Made by a program: the position numbers and the translations under genes. Below, one piece after another: positions 7,025 to 10,324 of a stretch of 10,324 nt of DNA (the stretch's first letter is position 1; each line of letters starts with the position of its first letter). The stretch comes from Cudoniella acicularis (lineage: Eukaryota; Ascomycota; Leotiomycetes; Helotiales; Helotiaceae). A model generated the notes under the pieces. It searched no databases, was not told the DNA's origin, and was given only the letters and a program-made list of their open reading frames with translations. The DNA lies in the NCBI GenBank assembly GCA_013054445.1, contig JAAMPI010001809.1, positions 1-10,324 of the forward strand, read 5' to 3'.

Positions 7025-9808
7025 TCAGTGTTCCGTATGCATGCTTGAAGTCCTCCTCTCGATCATTCCAATATCACTCCCACTCCTGCTGTGTCCGGAC
7101 TTGATAGAGCCAACATTCTGCTGAGCAATCCACTCCAAGACAGTCTCGTAGCACAAGACATATTGGCGCAGACTTTGCACCATGCTTAATCTTTGGTTCC
7201 TAAAGTCTTCCACTGTCTTCTCGATCAAATCCAGTTCCTGATCGAAAATCCAACCCCCGTCCGCTCCTGATGGTTTCTTTTCCTTGCCAAGATAATCGCT
7301 TCCATCAGAAGATGTGATCTCCATCGGCATTACTCCGCTTCTAAACTCTCTGCGTTGGCGCTTCAGCATGTCAATGACGGTGTCAATGGTACAGAAGGTG
7401 CCTGTACGGCCACATCCGGCACTGCAATGGACTAGAATAGGTCGGGCTATCTGGTCCAATTCTGGGTCATCAGATCGGGGGGACTGGGTTGATGAAGATG
7501 CAGCACGTTGCATCAAATTGCATAGTTCGACAAGACTGAGAAGTTGGCTTGAATTGGCGGGTGCTCCAAAGTCAGGCCAAGAAGAATAATGAACTTGCGT
7601 AATTTCTCGCATTGGGGAGAACGGATGAGCGGCATGGGAAAGCGTGAACTTCCTTACGATAACATAAGGTGACTCTTGGGGTGGTGAGACTGGCGAATTA
7701 TCCATAGTCGTATTGGCGCGTCTTCGACCGGAATCTCGACGATCTGCTGGTACTCGATGCTTTTTGGGGTCGAGCGACACTCGCTTCTCAGAGAGGCTCT
7801 TTAGCTTCAATGGCCCGTATTCTTGACTTGCCCAATAGGGATGGCATTTAAGTTGACCACCCTCCTTTTCGGCTGTCAACATAACTATTACTCTTACATC
7901 CTGATCCCAAACCACACTCCAGAAGTCCTGTATATGTTAGCCATGATATTCCGGAGAATGGGTAGGGAAACTCACCTCGAATGTAGACGGAAGAGGTCCT
8001 TGCGACGCAATATACCTCTTGTTGCTTCTCGAAGACTTAATATGACTCGCATTGACGTAATCACAGGCACCTTCCGGACGTCCTTGGAGTCTCACTCTCG
8101 CATGTTCAAATGGCCAAATGTTGTTGTACCGGTTCTTGCCACCCTTTTCAAACCCGGCAATTTGAACATTTTTCGAGTCCGCGGATTGAGCCCCATAAGA
8201 TACACCAGTAGAAAGAGCTTTAGTCATCCTTAACTGCTCAGCTAACTCAATTTTCAAGAACTTGTCTGAAGCGACTTTCCCATGATCCTCTTTATTAGCT
8301 GCCTTCAAGAGCCACCTTGGCAGAAGCCTTTCTGCATCCCGTGCTAACTCATCCGGAAGCTTGATATCCATTTGTCCCACGCCACCAATCAAATCCTGGT
8401 TTTGTCGAATATTGCTGAAGAAGGGATTGGCGGCGTTTTTGGTAGCAGGCATTGCGCATCCACCAGCAACAGGAGCTACATTGGGAGGAGATGTCCCAAG
8501 AGATAAACTTATTTTTGACGATTGTTCATCTTGAGATGACCGATTATCAATCAATTGCGGATATTGCCTGGAAAATTCTGCGAAGCCTCCTCTCAAAATA
8601 TAACTTGTCCCTTTCCAGCCTTCCGAGGAGAATTTCTTCAAGGTGTTTATTGCTGACACGGCGTCCTTCTTCTCGGATGAATAAGCATCATACACAATGA
8701 TGTATTTAGCAAACTTCCATTTCGCAAACTTTTCTTTCTCGCTCTCACTCGTAAAGGTATCCTGAAGTTTTTGAAGATTGAATGAAGGTCTTTTCAAAAG
8801 CGTTGTTGGTATGCACAAATTCAAAGCGCCTTTTATACGAGAGGCAGAAAATTGAGGAAACACACGCAGGTCGAGTAGTAGGTATTGCCCTGATGTTAGG
8901 CGCTCTATGGTTTGTTGCAGCTGAGATGGTGGTATCATGGCAGGAGCGTCTTCTAATGATGACGGAAGCGTATCCGCACGATGAGGGGGCCCTTTTTGCT
9001 GCAGCTTCAAATTCGGCGAGGGCGGATCTGCTTTATTTTGTGGTAAAGACAGGCGTGGGTGCCTCTCGTCGACATAAGAAAGAACGTTTCGTTGTGTTGG
9101 GGGATTTGGTGAGTTCATATGGATCGGTGATTGTTGACGAGGCAGATCAAAGAAAGACGGGGTGGCCAGGCCCTTTTCTGGGGCCCGTTTCGAATCTCGA
9201 GAGGTAATATGAGCTGGGTTTCGACCACCATCAAGATCCATTCGATCAGGGGTACCTTCACGAACATTTGGACGTGAATTTGGCGAAGAAGGGTACTCTT
9301 GCGTATCAGTCCTTGTTGGTCGACGATCAATTTTCGGCCGCATGAAAGCTCCGGGAGCTGCAGCAAAATGTGTCAAGTTTCCATGTCCCAGATTGAAGCC
9401 ATTGCTCCCCTCAGTTTGCTTCCTAAATGCCTCAAAATCGGGGTTGGAATCTAAAGGAAGATGTTTCGGAGAGGCTGCTCCAAAGGAAAGAATTGATGAG
9501 GTAGGAGGACTCCAATTATCCTTTGGGCCTGCACCGGAATCCCTAGGGTCACTCGCGGGGTCAACGACCAGGCCGAAATAGTTGGGACTAGGCGTTCGAA
9601 CTCCAGATTGTGCGGCTGGTGATCGCAGGAGAGCGGCTGAGCCCGGTGGCAGAGGCTGTCCCACGGATGGTGGTACTCGCGATATAGGACTTAAGGGTGT
9701 GGAAGATGTTCGAGAGGCATTTCGATGTGATTGGGGTTGTGGCGAGGTGGAGTGTGAATGGGATTGCGAAGAACGAGCAGTTGGCCTCGTCGCAGTCTTT
9801 GTAACCAT
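7025..9808 (-). CDS. Protein tyrosine phosphatase, Ptp2/Ptp3/Pyp type, with inactive rhodanese domain
   Basis: The exons are 9808-7976 and 7927-7025 (911 aa). The family dephosphorylates the activation-loop tyrosine of MAP kinases (Hog1, Fus3, Slt2 types). Residues 1-290 are disordered and rich in SP/TP sites. Residues about 294-420 form a rhodanese/CH2-like domain whose loop reads IVYDAYSSEK, with no catalytic Cys, and which carries a docking-like KRPSFNL (339-345). The PTP domain spans about 495-880: KNRYNN pTyr loop (558-563), YVNASHI, W728-P729-D730 acid loop, P-loop HCSAGCGRTG with nucleophile C779 and R785, and Q-loop Q862 and Q866. All catalytic residues are present. A basic insertion (about 656-697) interrupts the fold. 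ATG 9806-9808 is the first in its frame after an upstream TAA (9830-9832 on the + strand) and has A at -3 and G at +4. It is larger than yeast Ptp2 (750 aa), mainly through the N-terminus. The exact orthology (Ptp2 versus Ptp3) is not decided. Confidence 0.95.
7928..7975 (-). other. Phosphatase intron
   Basis: This is a 48-bp phase-0 intron read on the - strand, with GTGAGT donor, GGCTAAC branch and ATACAG acceptor. It joins PSTFE to DFWSVVWDQDVRVIVML inside the PTP domain. Retention adds 12 residues and then a stop, before the acid loop and P-loop. Confidence 0.95.
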
Positions 9809-9869
9809 CGTGATGTTGGAGATTTGGTTTTATCATGCGAGGATTCGAGAAGAGCTGACACTGACGCAT
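9588..9869 (-). promoter_or_regulatory. Upstream ORF overlapping the phosphatase start
   Basis: ATG at 9869 starts a 93-codon frame 61 nt before the main ATG, in a different frame, and ends with TAG deep inside the phosphatase coding sequence. A second ATG in the same frame lies at 9836. Both have C at -3 (weak), while the main ATG has A at -3 and G at +4 (strong), so leaky scanning would allow main-frame translation. The encoded peptide has no recognisable domain. It matters only if transcription starts upstream of 9869. Confidence 0.4.
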
Positions 9870-10324
9870 GTGGAGTAGGAAATGAACTATCTCGAGATTT
9901 CCATGACTGTATCGCGGCGATATGGCGTCTGTGGCGTAGAAGAAGTAGTCGAGTTGGGAATGCGACGGGTTCGCGGTGTCGTCAAAGGGTGGTGGAGGAG
10001 AGAGCTCGTCGAGGCTATTGACGTCGTAAGTTTAATGCTTAGAGGAGTGCTCTAGGAGCACAAAATGAGTTCGTACAGCGTCGAGGACAGAACACGGAGG
10101 CGTTTGCGGCAGAGGCAATTCAGGGTTTCGTCTACGCTATGAGATCGACAGAGGCAGCGTGCTTGGAGACTGACTGACTCTGTGCACACGCAAGGGTACA
10201 GGTTTGATTTCGGAGGCGGACGAGAGCGGTGTCGAGAGGCAAGTTGGAGATTATATGGGGAGATATATCGGAAGCTTAGGAAAGGCAGCAGTCGTAGAGT
10301 GGCTCGAGGTAGTAATGCATCGAG
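9809..10324 (-). promoter_or_regulatory. Phosphatase upstream region (5' leader and promoter)
   Basis: No gene is supported here. On the - strand it contains two upstream ORFs near the start and then no ATG at all from 9905 to 10317, against six ATGs on the + strand of the same stretch. A TATAA-like run lies at 10248-10258 on the - strand. I found no leader intron with canonical donor and acceptor. The region continues beyond the window. Confidence 0.5.
9887..9904 (-). promoter_or_regulatory. Short upstream ORF (MEISR)
   Basis: ATG at 9904 is followed by four codons and TAG at 9889-9887, 96 nt before the main start and wholly inside the probable leader. It closes 17 nt before the overlapping upstream ATG at 9869, so reinitiation after it could skip the weak ATGs and favour the main start. 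Expression is not known. Confidence 0.35.

Noticed and set aside
7823..8233. 136-aa + strand frame opposite the phosphatase
   Set aside because: Antisense shadow of the PTP coding frame and its intron.
8782..9207. 141-aa + strand frame opposite the rhodanese region
   Set aside because: Antisense shadow; the opposite strand carries a recognised domain.

Overview
The window reads as nuclear DNA of a filamentous ascomycete (Pezizomycotina; a leotiomycete-like fungus would fit, but that is a guess). The signs are short introns of about 46-61 bp with GT(A/G)AGT-type donors, CTAAC/CTAAT branch sites and AG acceptors; long intergenic regions with pyrimidine-rich leaders; and three gene products of fungal type. 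I see no bacterial features, transposon, tRNA, rRNA or CRISPR array.

Layout: (1) 1-822 is the upstream region of VTC4. (2) 823-3221 (+) is VTC4, the catalytic subunit of the vacuolar polyphosphate polymerase, in three exons (762 aa). (3) 3222-3888 is intergenic and holds an E-box, a cluster of palindromes, a 7-bp tandem repeat and a small upstream ORF. (4) 3889-6277 (+) is a four-exon gene (742 aa) for a protein I do not recognise beyond calling it an uncharacterised fungal protein. (5) 6278-7024 is the shared 3' space of two convergent genes. (6) 7025-9808 (-) is a two-exon gene (911 aa) for a Ptp2/Ptp3/Pyp-type protein tyrosine phosphatase with an N-terminal catalytically dead rhodanese domain. 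(7) 9809-10324 is its upstream region.

All gene models were spliced by hand. Every junction keeps the frame, and each restores recognisable or plausible protein sequence: YKF-WVH in VTC4, STFE-DFWSV in the phosphatase, and TC-MAC in the unknown gene. The three genes do not form an obvious pathway. VTC4 makes vacuolar polyphosphate and senses inositol pyrophosphates through SPX, the phosphatase is expected to switch off MAP kinases, and the middle gene has no assigned role. Their adjacency looks like ordinary fungal gene order.

I found no clearly new system. The points most worth a second look are the uncharacterised protein, whose C-terminal CxxC is completed by splicing; upstream ORFs that overlap the starts of both the unknown gene and the phosphatase; a 413-base ATG-free stretch upstream of the phosphatase; and phosphate-type and CCAAT-type motifs upstream of VTC4.
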